Source: Candidatus Sumerlaeota bacterium (lineage in GTDB: Bacteria; Sumerlaeota; Sumerlaeia; SLMS01; JAHLLQ01). Taken from it: 53,335 nucleotides of DNA. Positions within the stretch are counted from its first letter, which is position 1. Every line of letters begins with the position of its first letter. Both the position numbers and the translations under genes were made by a program. The stretch lies in contig JAJFLJ010000235.1 of NCBI GenBank assembly GCA_021772755.1, positions 1 through 53,335 of the forward strand, given 5' to 3'. The notes under the pieces are model-generated. The model was not told the DNA's origin. It made no database searches and was given only the letters and a program-made list of their open reading frames with translations. This document shows, piece after piece, positions 34,572-44,242 of the stretch.

Positions 34572-36602
34572 ATGACCGCCCCCGAACCCCTCATCCCCCC
34601 CCGGCCCGTACCGCCCGCGTTTCCGCTGAGGCGGTTCCTGCGGCGAAACCTGCTGCTGACGCTCTCGACGGCGATCTTCGCCGCCGTTACCGTGCTGGTG
34701 CTCGTCCAGGTCGATCGGGTGTACTACGGACAGGCGAAGGCCGCGATCCTTCAGGAGGACCGCGAGTTCAACGAGTACATCAGCGGAGAGGTGCTCGAGA
34801 ACATCGTCACCAAGTCCCTCGCGATTCCCTCCCGCGAGGACGGCGGCACACCGGTCGCCGCCGATCCGCGGAAACTCGCCGAACTGGATGCCGACATCGC
34901 GGCGTACATGGATTCGCTGCCGATGGTCCTGAGCCTGCGGCTTTACGGCGGCGCGAACGACGTGCTGGTCGAGACGGAACGCCCGGGGCGGATGAGGACG
35001 CAGAACGACTTCACGAACTGCCTGCTGATTCGCAGCTGGGAGAAGCGCCTCACGAAGCAGAAGAACAAGGAGGTCTCCGGCAGCCGACGGAGCGCCGTCA
35101 TCGTGTACACCACGCCCCGGGGACATGCAGGCGTGGAGCGGCTGACCCGCCAGTGGCGCTGGATCGCGGCGGGCATCGCGGTCGCGATTCTCGCGGTCTA
35201 CGGTCTCCTGGTCTGGGGCGTGATCCTGCCGACGCGAAGCGTGATGTCCGCGCTGGACAAGGGCGCGCGCGTGGGCTCGCCCTTTCTGGAGAGGCCGCGG
35301 AGCCTGCTGGAGAAGTACTACAACAACCTCGCGCGCGACGCGACGCTTTCGATCTTCTCGACGCATCTGCGGTCGTACGCCGCACGCGAATCGGGCCTGG
35401 AGGTCGAGCCGATCGTGGATGTGGCGCCGCGCCTGGTTTCCGAGCTGTTCCCCATCGCCGCGTGCGGAGCGCTCCTCTTCCGCCGCAGGGAAAAGGACGG
35501 CCCGTGGACGCTCGACAGGACGCACAGCAGGACCGACGGGCTGCCGGAAGAACTTGCCGCCCGGGTGATCGCCGCTATCGGGCGGGACGACGCCGCAGAG
35601 GTGGACGGCCTCTATTCGCGGGAAATCTGGGAGTCGCCGCTGATGCGGGCGGCCTTCGTGGCCCGGCGTACCGACTGGATGGCGTCGAACGCGGCGTGGT
35701 GGGACGACGTGCTGGAGGGTATCGCGCGGGAGATCGGCTTCGCGCTGCGCATCGCTGCGGAACGCCGCCGCGTCATCTTCCAGGAAAAGAGCAAGGCGAA
35801 CATCTCCCTCTCGCGCAACCTTGGCCACGACCTGACGAACATCATCGCGACGAGCAAACTGGAGCTGATGACGCTCAAGTCGTTGCTGGAGATGAAGAGC
35901 GAGGACATCTACAAGTCGGAGCAGAAGAGAAGACTGTTTCGCGAGAGCCTGGAATCGGTTCTCAGCAGTACGCGCTTCCTGCAGGAAACGGTGAACCTGT
36001 ATCGGTCCTTCACGTACCTTTCGCGGCCGAAGTTCGAGCGCATCCTCCTGAGCGAGCTGGTGGCGGAGGCGGGCGGGCTGTTCAAGCTCTCGATCTCGCG
36101 CAACATCGGGATTCGCATGGAACTCGACGAGTCGCTGCCGCCCATCACCGTGGAACCGCGGCTGCTGAAGCTGGCGATCTTCAATCTGCTGAGCAACGCC
36201 GCCGATGCCATCAAGCTGGGCGCGACCGTGGAGAAGCCCCGGGGGGAGATCGAAATCCGGACGTCGGCGGGGCAGCGGCCCGGGCACCAGGAGGTGACGG
36301 TGCTGGACAGCGGAATGGGCATTCGCGGGCCGGGGGGCGACCTGCTCGGTCCCGGCGAGATCGAACAGGTCTTCCGACTGGGCTATACGACGAAGGAGCA
36401 GGGCACTGGCGAGGGTCTGGGGCTGAACTGGGTGTCGCAGATCGTGCGGGATTTCCACGCCGGCGAGCTGATCGCGGCGAACCGGCCCGAAGGGGGGGCC
36501 TCTTTCGGCATTGTGCTTTCGGCTCACGCGATCGAAGAATTGGCGGAAGCGGCGCGCGAGGCGGATTCCGGCGCCATTCGCAAACCAGGGGGGAACGGCT
36601 GA
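34572..36602 (+). CDS. Membrane sensor histidine kinase
   Basis: 676 residues. Two membrane helices (about 28-48 and 195-218) bracket a periplasmic domain of about 145 residues, where DVLVETERPGR recalls PAS/CACHE-type sensors. A cytoplasmic GAF-like region (about 265-390: AACGALLFRRRE) precedes the kinase core. The core has NLGHDLTNIIATSKLELM (phosphoaccepting His), LLSNAADAIKLG (N box), VLDSGMGIRG (G1) and GEGLGLNW (G2). All elements for autophosphorylation are present. The gene sits between lptE (7-base gap) and its response regulator (1-base gap), so it should be co-expressed with an outer-membrane assembly gene. Confidence 0.9.
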   Translation: MTAPEPLIPPRPVPPAFPLRRFLRRNLLLTLSTAIFAAVTVLVLVQVDRVYYGQAKAAILQEDREFNEYISGEVLENIVTKSLAIPSREDGGTPVAADPRKLAELDADIAAYMDSLPMVLSLRLYGGANDVLVETERPGRMRTQNDFTNCLLIRSWEKRLTKQKNKEVSGSRRSAVIVYTTPRGHAGVERLTRQWRWIAAGIAVAILAVYGLLVWGVILPTRSVMSALDKGARVGSPFLERPRSLLEKYYNNLARDATLSIFSTHLRSYAARESGLEVEPIVDVAPRLVSELFPIAACGALLFRRREKDGPWTLDRTHSRTDGLPEELAARVIAAIGRDDAAEVDGLYSREIWESPLMRAAFVARRTDWMASNAAWWDDVLEGIAREIGFALRIAAERRRVIFQEKSKANISLSRNLGHDLTNIIATSKLELMTLKSLLEMKSEDIYKSEQKRRLFRESLESVLSSTRFLQETVNLYRSFTYLSRPKFERILLSELVAEAGGLFKLSISRNIGIRMELDESLPPITVEPRLLKLAIFNLLSNAADAIKLGATVEKPRGEIEIRTSAGQRPGHQEVTVLDSGMGIRGPGGDLLGPGEIEQVFRLGYTTKEQGTGEGLGLNWVSQIVRDFHAGELIAANRPEGGASFGIVLSAHAIEELAEAAREADSGAIRKPGGNG

Positions 36603-36603
36603 C

Positions 36604-37881
36604 ATGTCCGCGAAAGTGATGATCGTCGACGACAACGAGATGTACCGCGCGGCGTTCCGGCGGAACTTGGTGCTGCGCGACTACGAGGTGTGCGAGGCGG
36701 AGAACGGCGAGGAGGCTCTTCGCGTCTTCCAGGAGGAGAAGCCGGAAGTCGTGGTGACGGACCTCAGCATGCGCACGCCCAACGAGGGGCTCGACGTGAT
36801 TCGCTCGGTGCGCAGCATCGAACCGCTGGTCCCCATCGTGATGATCAGCGCCGTCGGCACCTTCGAGGAGGGGGCCGAGGCGAACCGTCTCGGCGCCCAC
36901 AGCGTCATCAGCAAGTCGCGCATCGACGAAGAGATCGAAAGTCTCTACCGGACGATCGAGGCGGCGCGCGAAAGCAGCGCGTACAACCGCGGCCTTCTCG
37001 CCGAGATCGAGGCCCTTCGCCCCCCGGCCGATGCGGACCCGACCCCGCCCGGCGAGCGGGCCGTCGCGCGGCTGCGGCAGATCACCGGCGACGCGAAAGC
37101 CCACCAGACCGTGCGGAGCGAGGCGTTCGACCTGCTCGCCGCGTTCACGGAAAGCGACAATCGCGCGGCCCTGGAGGAGCGCATCCGCGAAACCGGCGCG
37201 CGCGATCTCGAACTGGCCGAGCAGCGCCTGCGCGAGACCATTCCCGCCTTCGACTCGTGCGAGGCGGCCACGCGCAAGGAGCTGCGGACGGCCGAGTATT
37301 TCTACGCGCAACAGGGCGGCGACAAGCCGGAGGGCGCGGCGGACTTCTCCCGCAACATCGGCTTCTCGTACTGCTTCGCCGTGGAAAACGAGGCGAAGAA
37401 CCGCATGCGCAAGCGCATCCACAAGTTCCTTTCGCAGCGCGACACGGTGAAGCTGATCCGCAGGCTCATCGATCCGAAGACCGGCCAGCTCGACCTGTTC
37501 TACCACCAGCATCTCGCCAGGATCCAGCAGCTTCAGCCGTTCGACTTCACGATCGACAACGTGCGCCAGGTGTTCCAGCGCATCCTCGAACACGAGTCGC
37601 GCTACAAGCCCGACGGGCTGAAGGCGCTGGGCATCCTGATTCTCTGCTTCGCGCGCTCGTACGAGGTCAAGACGCTGCGCGGAAACGTGCTGGTGGCGAA
37701 CCCGCTGAACCTCAAGGGGTTCGACACGCAGGACGACATCGTGGCCTTCGCGCAGCTGCTCGTGGCGCTCCAGCACTTCCGCAATCCCTACATCCATCCC
37801 GAGATCAGCGAGATGGAGAAGATCTCGAAGATTCGAGAGACCGCGTTCGACTGCCTCAACCGCATCGCCAAGCTGGGGTAG
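36604..37881 (+). CDS. Response regulator with unrecognised ~300-residue helical output domain
   Basis: 425 residues. The receiver domain (about 1-125) is complete: VDDNEMYR acidic pair, VVTDLSMRTPNE phosphoacceptor Asp, VMISAVG switch Ser and VISKSR conserved Lys. A Pro-rich linker (residues 140-155) leads to an output region that is almost all helical, with many Glu, Arg, Gln and Lys residues. It has no helix-turn-helix, GGDEF, EAL, CheB, AAA+ or kinase motif; it includes EFYYAQQ-like AEYFYAQQGGD, NRMRKRIHKF and YHQHLARIQQLQ. I do not recognise it. The neighbouring kinase is the likely partner. Output could act through protein binding at the envelope. Confidence 0.85.
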   Translation: MSAKVMIVDDNEMYRAAFRRNLVLRDYEVCEAENGEEALRVFQEEKPEVVVTDLSMRTPNEGLDVIRSVRSIEPLVPIVMISAVGTFEEGAEANRLGAHSVISKSRIDEEIESLYRTIEAARESSAYNRGLLAEIEALRPPADADPTPPGERAVARLRQITGDAKAHQTVRSEAFDLLAAFTESDNRAALEERIRETGARDLELAEQRLRETIPAFDSCEAATRKELRTAEYFYAQQGGDKPEGAADFSRNIGFSYCFAVENEAKNRMRKRIHKFLSQRDTVKLIRRLIDPKTGQLDLFYHQHLARIQQLQPFDFTIDNVRQVFQRILEHESRYKPDGLKALGILILCFARSYEVKTLRGNVLVANPLNLKGFDTQDDIVAFAQLLVALQHFRNPYIHPEISEMEKISKIRETAFDCLNRIAKLG

Positions 37882-37896
37882 GGGAAAGGGCGCTGG

Positions 37897-37931
37897 TAGT
37901 TGGTGGTTGATAGTTGGTAGTGGGTAGTTGT
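37897..37931. repeat. Degenerate heptamer tandem array (TAGTTGG)
   Basis: Five contiguous 7-base units TAGTTGG, TGGTTGA, TAGTTGG, TAGTGGG, TAGTTGT run between the convergent response-regulator and mnmG genes. Nothing else stands out in this 128-base gap. Confidence 0.7.
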
Positions 37932-38009
37932 TCGCTGATCGCCGTTTCGGTCACGGAGCTGTGGACCGCTGGATACCTGACAGCCTCTCCGACGAAGAAG
38001 CAATGATGC

Positions 38010-39914
38010 TCAACTTCCAACTTTCAGCGAAACGCGGTCTTTCCATCTTCTCAGAGCGACGAGCAGTACGTCGACGTCGGCGGGGTTGACGCCGGCGAGC
38101 CGCGATGCCTGGCCGACGGTCTCGGGTCGGAACCGTTCGAGGGCGCGCCGGGCTTCGGTACGCAGCGACGCGATCGCGTCGTAGTCCATGTCCACGGGAA
38201 CGCGCTCCTCGTCCATCTGGCGGATGCGCTCCACCTGGCGGGCCTGCTTTTCGAAATACCCGGCATAGGTCACTTCGATCTCCACCTGCTCGCGGTACCG
38301 CTGGTGCCAGTACTCGTCGTCGAAGTGGCGTTCGATGGGGCCAAGGATGCGCTCGTAGGTGTCCAGTCCGATTTCAGGGCGCGACATGATCTGGCCGAGC
38401 ATGGACATCTTCGCGGGACGTTCGATCCCGGCTTCCGCCGCAGCGTTCCAGTCCGCGTCGGAATGGCGAAGCGGCGTGCTGGCGAGACGCTCGGCTTCCG
38501 CGCGGGAGGCCTCGCGCAGGGCGGCGACCTGTTCCAGCTCGCGCTCGTCGATCAAGCCGACGCGGCAGGCATGGGACGCCAGACGCAGATCGGCGTTGTC
38601 GCAGCGAAGAAGAAGGCGGAACTCGGCGCGGCTCGTGAAGAGCCGGTAGGGCTCGCGGTGGTTCTTCGAGAGAAGGTCGTCGATCATGACGGCGAGGTAG
38701 GCTTCGCCGCGCCCCAGAAGGAGAGGCTCCTCGTTCTTGCACGCCAGGGCCGCGTTGATCCCCGCCATCAGTCCCTGTCCGGCGGCTTCCTCGTACCCGC
38801 TGGTGCCGTTGATCTGGCCGGCGAGATAGAGGCCCGGAACGTCGCGCACCTCGAGCGTGTGGCGAAGCTGGTGGGGCGGAACGCAGGTGTACTCGACGGC
38901 ATACCCGTGGCGGACGAACTCGCAATTCTCCAGTCCGGGGACAGTGTGGAGAAAGGCTTCCTGCACGTCGGCGGGAAGGCTCGTGGAAACGCCGTTGGGA
39001 TAGATGGTATCTCCGCCGCGCGATTCCGGTTCCAGGAATATCTGGTGGCTGGTGCGGTCCTCGAAGCGGACGATCTTGTCCTCGATGGAGGGGCAGTATC
39101 GCGGTCCGACGCCCTCGATGCGCCCCGTGTACATGGGCGACTTGTCGAGATTGCCGCGGATGATGTCGTGGGTCCGTTCCGTGGTGCGGGTGAGCCAGCA
39201 GCAGACCTGCTCGACGTCGAGACTGCGCGTGCGAATGCTCATGGGCGGGGCGGGATCGTCGCCGGGCTGAACGTCGCACTTCGAAAAGTCGATCGACGAC
39301 TTCCTCAGACGCGCCGGCGTTCCGGTCTTCAGGCGGCTCGTCTCCAGACCCAGGGCGAGAAACGAGTCCGCGAGGCGCTCGGAGGGCTGTTCGCCGACGC
39401 GACCGCCCTTCGTCTGCACCAGCCCGCAGTGCATGACGCCGTTGAGAAACGTGCCCGTCGTGAGGACGAGCGCGCGGCATTCCAGGCGCACGCCGTCCTC
39501 GGTGGTGATGGCGGAGACGCGGCCGCCGGAGGTGTGGATCTCGCCGCCGGTCCCCGGGATGACGACCAGGTTCTCGACGCGGGCGAGCGCCCCGGCCATC
39601 CACGTCGGATAGAGGTCCTTGTCGAGCTGGACGCGCGGGGCGCGAACGGCGGGACCCTTCGAACGGTTGAGAAGGCGAAACTGAATCCCGGCGGCGTCGG
39701 TGGCGCGGGCCTGCAGTCCGCCCATCGCGTCGATTTCGCGAACGAGGTGCCCCTTGCCGAGGCCGCCCATCGCGGGATTGCACGAGAGACGTCCGACGGC
39801 CTGGGGGTCCATCGTGAGCAGCGCGGTCCGGCAACCGAGTTTCGCCGCCGCATGGGCGGCCTCGATGCCGGCGTGGCCGCCGCCCACGACGACGATGTCG
39901 AATCGGTCGGTCAT
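38010..39914 (-). CDS. mnmG: tRNA uridine-5-carboxymethylaminomethyl(34) synthesis enzyme MnmG (GidA)
   Basis: 634 residues, family length. FAD-binding VVVGGGHAGIEAAHAAAKLG opens the protein, followed by CNPAMGGLGKGHLVREIDAMGG, YCPSIEDKIVRFEDR and LYLAGQINGTSGYEEAAGQGLMAGINAA, all invariant MnmG motifs. With MnmE it modifies U34 of tRNAs reading split codon boxes. MnmE is not here. An RsmG neighbour, common in many genomes, is also absent. It is convergent with the response regulator and separated from the upstream chaperone gene by a terminator, so it probably has its own promoter. Confidence 0.97.
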   Translation of the reverse strand: MTDRFDIVVVGGGHAGIEAAHAAAKLGCRTALLTMDPQAVGRLSCNPAMGGLGKGHLVREIDAMGGLQARATDAAGIQFRLLNRSKGPAVRAPRVQLDKDLYPTWMAGALARVENLVVIPGTGGEIHTSGGRVSAITTEDGVRLECRALVLTTGTFLNGVMHCGLVQTKGGRVGEQPSERLADSFLALGLETSRLKTGTPARLRKSSIDFSKCDVQPGDDPAPPMSIRTRSLDVEQVCCWLTRTTERTHDIIRGNLDKSPMYTGRIEGVGPRYCPSIEDKIVRFEDRTSHQIFLEPESRGGDTIYPNGVSTSLPADVQEAFLHTVPGLENCEFVRHGYAVEYTCVPPHQLRHTLEVRDVPGLYLAGQINGTSGYEEAAGQGLMAGINAALACKNEEPLLLGRGEAYLAVMIDDLLSKNHREPYRLFTSRAEFRLLLRCDNADLRLASHACRVGLIDERELEQVAALREASRAEAERLASTPLRHSDADWNAAAEAGIERPAKMSMLGQIMSRPEIGLDTYERILGPIERHFDDEYWHQRYREQVEIEVTYAGYFEKQARQVERIRQMDEERVPVDMDYDAIASLRTEARRALERFRPETVGQASRLAGVNPADVDVLLVALRRWKDRVSLKVGS

Positions 39915-39953
39915 TGTCGTGAAGTCACACCGCGGGCTTTCTCCGACAAGGAC

Positions 39954-39984
39954 AAAAGAAGGGCGGCTTCGCCGGCCGCCCTTC
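39954..39984 (-). terminator. Strong Rho-independent terminator of the parvulin/LysM gene
   Basis: On the minus strand a perfect 10-base stem (arms 39975-39984 and 39958-39967, GAAGGGCGGC type, 7-base loop) is followed by TTTTGTCCTT. It lies 23 bases after the chaperone stop codon and before mnmG. Confidence 0.85.
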
Positions 39985-40006
39985 GGATTCCCGCCGTGGC
40001 TCTGGG

Positions 40007-41989
40007 TCAGGGTTCCAGCGGCGGAACGTGGACGACGAGTTTCGCCTCCTCGACGATTTCCTCGCGAAGACGAAGGGCGTAGTCCCTCCGGAGATCGCGA
40101 AGAACGGCTTCTTCGAGCTGCTCGCGGGCGTCTTCCATCGACTGCTGCTGCGCCTCGCTGACGCCATTGAGCCAGATCGCCATGACGCCCTTGCCGTCCG
40201 GCGTGTCGAAGGGGCCGAAGAAACTCTGGGCGCCGCCCTCGCGAATCGCGCGTCCCACGATCCCGTTCAGGTGGTTGGCATCCACCTCGCCCACCCTTCC
40301 GCCGACCTCGGCGAGTTCGTCCTCGCTGATCTGCTTCGCCAGGGTGGCGAAGCCCGCGCTGTCGGAGACTCTCTGCAGCTCGGCCCGCAGCGTGTGGGAA
40401 GCCTGCGCCATCGCCTCCTGGAAATCGACGGCGGACGCGTCCGCGCCGATTTCGGGATAGATCGTGATGCGGCTGATGTCGGCGGCGGGAAGCGTCTTGA
40501 GCATGTCGCGAAGCTCTTCGTACTTGGCGGCGACCGATTCCTCGGGGATTTCGAGCTCGGCGTTCTGGACGGTGTCGTCCAGCCACTGGTTGGCGTAGTA
40601 GATGTCCCCGACGCACTTCGCCGCCTGCTTGTAGAGGTCCGTGTCCGCGATGTTGCGGCGGGCGCGGTCCCATTCGCCGAGGGCGCGCTGGAGCACCGAC
40701 GTCTCGGCGAGAAGGGCGCGGCGTTCGTCGGCGGGCGTCTCGGGCGTTACGCGGTCGCCGAAGTCGCGGGCGAAGTTCGCGCCGGTGTACTTCACGTCGC
40801 CGAGCTGAAAGATCACCTCGTCGGCCATGGAAGGGTCTTCCGCCGCGGCGAGCGCTTCGGCGTCGATGGCGATTCCGGTGTACTCCGCCAGCGCTTCGCG
40901 CATCAGCGCGTCGTAGCGTTCGCGCCGTCCGTCGCTGATGAGCGTGTTGCGAATCCGCGCCTCGACGCGTTCGACGGGCGTGATGGTTTCCGGTGTGTAC
41001 CTCTCGCGCTTGACGATCTGCCACCCGTGCCTGGTGCGGAACGGCTCGGACCACGCGCCGTTCTCCAGCGCGAGGAACGCCGCCCGCAATTCGTCGTTGA
41101 TGGGCTTGTCGTCCTTGGCGGGGCGGATGGAAATCAGGCGGCCGGGCGTTTCGTTCTCGCTGACGTCCCTGGCCACGGCTTCGAAGTTCTCGCCGTCCTC
41201 CAGCCGCTGCCACGCCTCGCGGGCGCGCTCTTCGACGGCGGCGTTCGCGTCGGGGCCCATGGGAACGAGAAGTGTCTCGCCGGCGGCGAGGGCCTGCGGG
41301 GCGATTTCGTCGCCCTCTGCGTTGATGGTTCCCTCGATGCGCGGCTTTTTCGACTCGGCATCCAGGATGCGCTCGGCGGCGTCGGCGTCTCCGGTTATCT
41401 TTTCGGCGATCGACTCCAGGGAATCGCCCTCTTCGACGATGTAGGTCTCGTAGGTGCCCAGGTAGATATGCCGAAGCGAGAGGTGCTCGTGCGTGGTGAA
41501 CTGATCGGCCAGATGCTCCTGGTGATAGGCCGCGATCGCCTCATCCGGGATGGAGCGGTCGTCGAGCACACCGGCCTCGATGAGCCAGACCCGGTTGGCG
41601 ATGCTTTCCAGATCGCGCTGAAGCTGGGCTTCGCGCTCGGGGCTCAGGCTCACGCCCTCCTCATGGGCGCGGGCGGCGGCGGCCATCGTCGTGACGACCT
41701 CGCGAACGCCCTCGCGAACGGCCTCTTCGGGCCACATATCGAGATCGAGGGATATGGCAACGCGGTCGCGGAGGGGTGCGGGCGGGATGAGGCGGGCGTA
41801 GTCTTCGAACTCGTCGACGGTCCAGGTGCGGTCCGCCGTCTCGAAGAGGATGGACTCGGGCGGGAAGGAGATCGCCGCGGTCTCGGCGGCATCCTGAGCG
41901 GGTGCCGACCCGGGGAGCGAAGCGCCAATGAGCAGGGCGCAGCCCGCGTGGAGGGCGGTCGTGCGGGCTTTGTCGAACAAATTCATCAT
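40007..41989 (-). CDS. Periplasmic parvulin-type PPIase/chaperone (SurA/PpiD-like) with inserted LysM domain
   Basis: 660 residues. A signal peptide (about 1-32) is followed by a helical chaperone region (33-165). A first parvulin domain starts with HLSLRHIYLG (strand 1) and resumes with EERAREAWQRLEDGENFEAVARDVSE (helix 1), ending in FRTRHGWQIVKRE (about residues 168-329). Between strand 1 and helix 1, residues about 182-245 read YIVEEGDSLESIAEKITGDADAAERI, then LAAGETLLVPMG: a LysM peptidoglycan-binding module. A second parvulin-like domain (about 480-620) has VSDSAGFATLAKQISEDE and GRVGEVD. The protein resembles SurA/PpiC outer-membrane protein chaperones. The LysM position inside the domain is atypical. 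Its own terminator follows. Confidence 0.85.
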   Translation of the reverse strand: MMNLFDKARTTALHAGCALLIGASLPGSAPAQDAAETAAISFPPESILFETADRTWTVDEFEDYARLIPPAPLRDRVAISLDLDMWPEEAVREGVREVVTTMAAAARAHEEGVSLSPEREAQLQRDLESIANRVWLIEAGVLDDRSIPDEAIAAYHQEHLADQFTTHEHLSLRHIYLGTYETYIVEEGDSLESIAEKITGDADAAERILDAESKKPRIEGTINAEGDEIAPQALAAGETLLVPMGPDANAAVEERAREAWQRLEDGENFEAVARDVSENETPGRLISIRPAKDDKPINDELRAAFLALENGAWSEPFRTRHGWQIVKRERYTPETITPVERVEARIRNTLISDGRRERYDALMREALAEYTGIAIDAEALAAAEDPSMADEVIFQLGDVKYTGANFARDFGDRVTPETPADERRALLAETSVLQRALGEWDRARRNIADTDLYKQAAKCVGDIYYANQWLDDTVQNAELEIPEESVAAKYEELRDMLKTLPAADISRITIYPEIGADASAVDFQEAMAQASHTLRAELQRVSDSAGFATLAKQISEDELAEVGGRVGEVDANHLNGIVGRAIREGGAQSFFGPFDTPDGKGVMAIWLNGVSEAQQQSMEDAREQLEEAVLRDLRRDYALRLREEIVEEAKLVVHVPPLEP

Positions 41990-42325
41990 GCAAGTGACTC
42001 CGGAGTGAGTTGAACGGTTCTTGTGTGAAGCAGAGCACAGACCTGGTCGGGCGGTGTGGTGCCGGACGCAAACCATTGAAAAACGGGCGGTTGCGTCAAC
42101 CGGAACCACAACGCCGGTCTGCATGGAGCGCCAAGACGCGAGGCCATGCGTGACAAAACGTCCGACCGGGCCAGAGACAACCGAAGTTTTCCACAGGCGG
42201 GGCGTCCGGGACAAACCCATTGACCGCCCAGGCCCCCGGCAAGAGCAATGGATGGCTCTCAAGGCCCTCTCTGTCCGAGCTTTCGCCACTGGCGGGAGGC
42301 ATCGGAATCTCGAAGGACACATTCC
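41990..42325. other. Non-coding divergent region before accB
   Basis: This 336-base stretch separates the divergent chaperone and accB genes and so must hold promoters for both. It has a small hairpin (42088-42102: CGGTTG, 3-base loop, CAACCG) and one DnaA-box-like TTTTCCACA (42187-42195). No convincing -35/-10 pair was found. Confidence 0.6.
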
Positions 42326-42844
42326 ATGGCAGCCAAGACGACCGGCACCCCGGAAACAGCCCGGCAATTCACCCCCGAAGAAGTCAAGGACCTCGTCCGT
42401 CTCGTCAGCGATACCGGCATCGAAGAGGTCGAAATCGAGAACGGCGACTTTCGCCTGCGCATCGTCGGCAAATCGGCGCCCCAGTCCGTCATCACCACCT
42501 CTGCGGTGGCCCCGGGGGTGCCCTCCTCTTCGGAGGTGCCTGTTCCGGCGGCAGCGTCCGCAGGGACGCCCGCACCCGTGCCGGCGGAGAGTCAGGACGA
42601 CAAGTACGAACACGTGAAGTCGCCCATGGTGGGAACGTTCTATCGTTCGCCGGCGCCCGACTCGCCGCAGTTCGTCCAGGTGGGCGACCGCGTGGACGAG
42701 AACACGGTGATGTGCATCGTGGAAGCGATGAAATTGATGAACGAGATCAAGGCGGAGATGGCGGGAACGGTTCGCAGGATTCTCGTCGAAAACGGTCAAC
42801 CGGTCGAATACGGCCAGCCACTCTTTGCCATCGAGCCCGCGTAG
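42326..42844 (+). CDS. accB: Biotin carboxyl carrier protein of acetyl-CoA carboxylase
   Basis: 172 residues from ATG 42326. The N-terminal helix region (EEVKDLVRLVSDTGIEEVEIENGDFRLRI) is typical of AccB. An Ala/Pro/Ser linker follows (about 55-95), then the biotinyl domain: VKSPMVGTFYRSPAP, the thumb region, and CIVEAMKLMNEI with the biotinylated Lys at residue 136. The usual sequence is EAMKMMNE. It carries CO2 between biotin carboxylase and transferase in fatty acid synthesis. accC follows after 6 bases. Confidence 0.97.
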   Translation: MAAKTTGTPETARQFTPEEVKDLVRLVSDTGIEEVEIENGDFRLRIVGKSAPQSVITTSAVAPGVPSSSEVPVPAAASAGTPAPVPAESQDDKYEHVKSPMVGTFYRSPAPDSPQFVQVGDRVDENTVMCIVEAMKLMNEIKAEMAGTVRRILVENGQPVEYGQPLFAIEPA

Positions 42845-42850
42845 GCCCGC

Positions 42851-44242
42851 ATGTTCAGAAAAGTCCTGATCGCAAACCGCGGAGAGATCGCCGTCCGGAT
42901 TATCCGGGCGTGTCGGGAGCTTGGCGTCCGCACGGTCGCGGTCTACAGCGAGGCGGACCGCGACAGCCTGCACGTCCATTCCGCCGACGAGGCGCTCTGC
43001 ATCGGCCCCGCGCCGAGTTCCGAGAGCTACCTCAACGTGGCGCGCATCATCAGCGCCGCGGAAGTCACGGACGCCGACGCGATCCATCCCGGCTACGGCT
43101 TTCTGGCGGAGAACGCGGACTTCGCGGAGACCTGCGCGGAGTGCAACGTCACGTTCATCGGCCCCAGCCCCGACGCCATCCGGCGCATGGGGGACAAGGG
43201 CTCCGCGCGTGCGGCGGCTCTCGCGGCGGGATGCCCGACGGTTCCCGGCAGCGACGGGGTCGTGGAGGACCAGGACGAGGCTCTCGCCATCGCGAAGACC
43301 ATCGGCTTTCCCGTCATGATCAAGGCGACGGCCGGCGGCGGCGGGCGCGGAATGCGCATGGCCCGCGACGTCGAAGCCTTCGCCAACGCGTTCAAGACCG
43401 CGCGGGCCGAGGCGCGCACGGCGTTCGGCAACCCGGACGTCTACATCGAGAAGTGCATCGTCTCGCCCAAGCACGTCGAGGTGCAGATTCTCGGCGACAG
43501 CCACGGCAACATCGTCCACCTGGGCGAGCGCGACTGCTCGATCCAGCGGCGCCACCAGAAGCTGGTGGAGGAGGCGCCGTGCCCCGTCGTCGGCGAGAAG
43601 ATGCGCAAGGCGATGGGCGAGGCGGCGATCGCCGCGGCGCGCGAGGTGGACTACTGCGGCGCGGGGACGATCGAGTTCCTGCTCGACGCGGACGGGAAGA
43701 ACTTCTACTTCATCGAGATGAACACGCGGATCCAGGTCGAGCACCCGATCACGGAACTGGTCACGGACATCGACATCGTGAAGGAGCAGATTTCCGTCGC
43801 GGCCGGCAACCCCCTCTCCTTCGCGCAGTCCGACGTGGCGGTGCGCGGCCATGCCATCGAGTGCCGCATCAACGCCGAGGACCCGGCGCGCAATTTCATG
43901 CCCTGTCCGGGGCGGCTGACGGATTTCGTGGCGCCCGGAGGACCCGGAGTGCGGGTGGACAGCGCCTGCTATCCCGGATACCAGATTCCGCCCTACTACG
44001 ACTCGATGGTCGCGAAGCTGATCGTCTACGACAAGACGCGGGACGCCGCCATCATGCGGATGAAGCGGGCATTGCACGAGTTCGTCGCCGTGGGCATCAA
44101 GACGACGGTGCCGTTTCACCTGGAAGTGATGAATTCCGAGTTGTTCCGGCGGGGCCGGTTTGGTACGGATTTCATCGAGGTCTGGAAACGGGACGATACC
44201 CCCGGTCCGGACGAAGTTCCCCCGACAGGAGGAAAGAAGTGA
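42851..44242 (+). CDS. accC: Biotin carboxylase subunit of acetyl-CoA carboxylase
   Basis: 463 residues, slightly longer than the usual 445-450 because of an acidic, proline-rich tail. [33 protein letters not shown] and [12 protein letters not shown] (ATP-grasp glycine loop) are present. [42 protein letters not shown] (metal and biotin site) and RINAEDP are further AccC motifs. It carboxylates biotin on AccB using ATP and bicarbonate. The stop overlaps the start of the asp23 gene (TGATG), so the two are translationally coupled. Confidence 0.97.
   Translation: MFRKVLIANRGEIAVRIIRACRELGVRTVAVYSEADRDSLHVHSADEALCIGPAPSSESYLNVARIISAAEVTDADAIHPGYGFLAENADFAETCAECNVTFIGPSPDAIRRMGDKGSARAAALAAGCPTVPGSDGVVEDQDEALAIAKTIGFPVMIKATAGGGGRGMRMARDVEAFANAFKTARAEARTAFGNPDVYIEKCIVSPKHVEVQILGDSHGNIVHLGERDCSIQRRHQKLVEEAPCPVVGEKMRKAMGEAAIAAAREVDYCGAGTIEFLLDADGKNFYFIEMNTRIQVEHPITELVTDIDIVKEQISVAAGNPLSFAQSDVAVRGHAIECRINAEDPARNFMPCPGRLTDFVAPGGPGVRVDSACYPGYQIPPYYDSMVAKLIVYDKTRDAAIMRMKRALHEFVAVGIKTTVPFHLEVMNSELFRRGRFGTDFIEVWKRDDTPGPDEVPPTGGKK

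Noticed and set aside
42187..42195. TTTTCCACA resembling a DnaA box
   Set aside because: A single near-match in a divergent intergenic region without a second site nearby. It is expected by chance.
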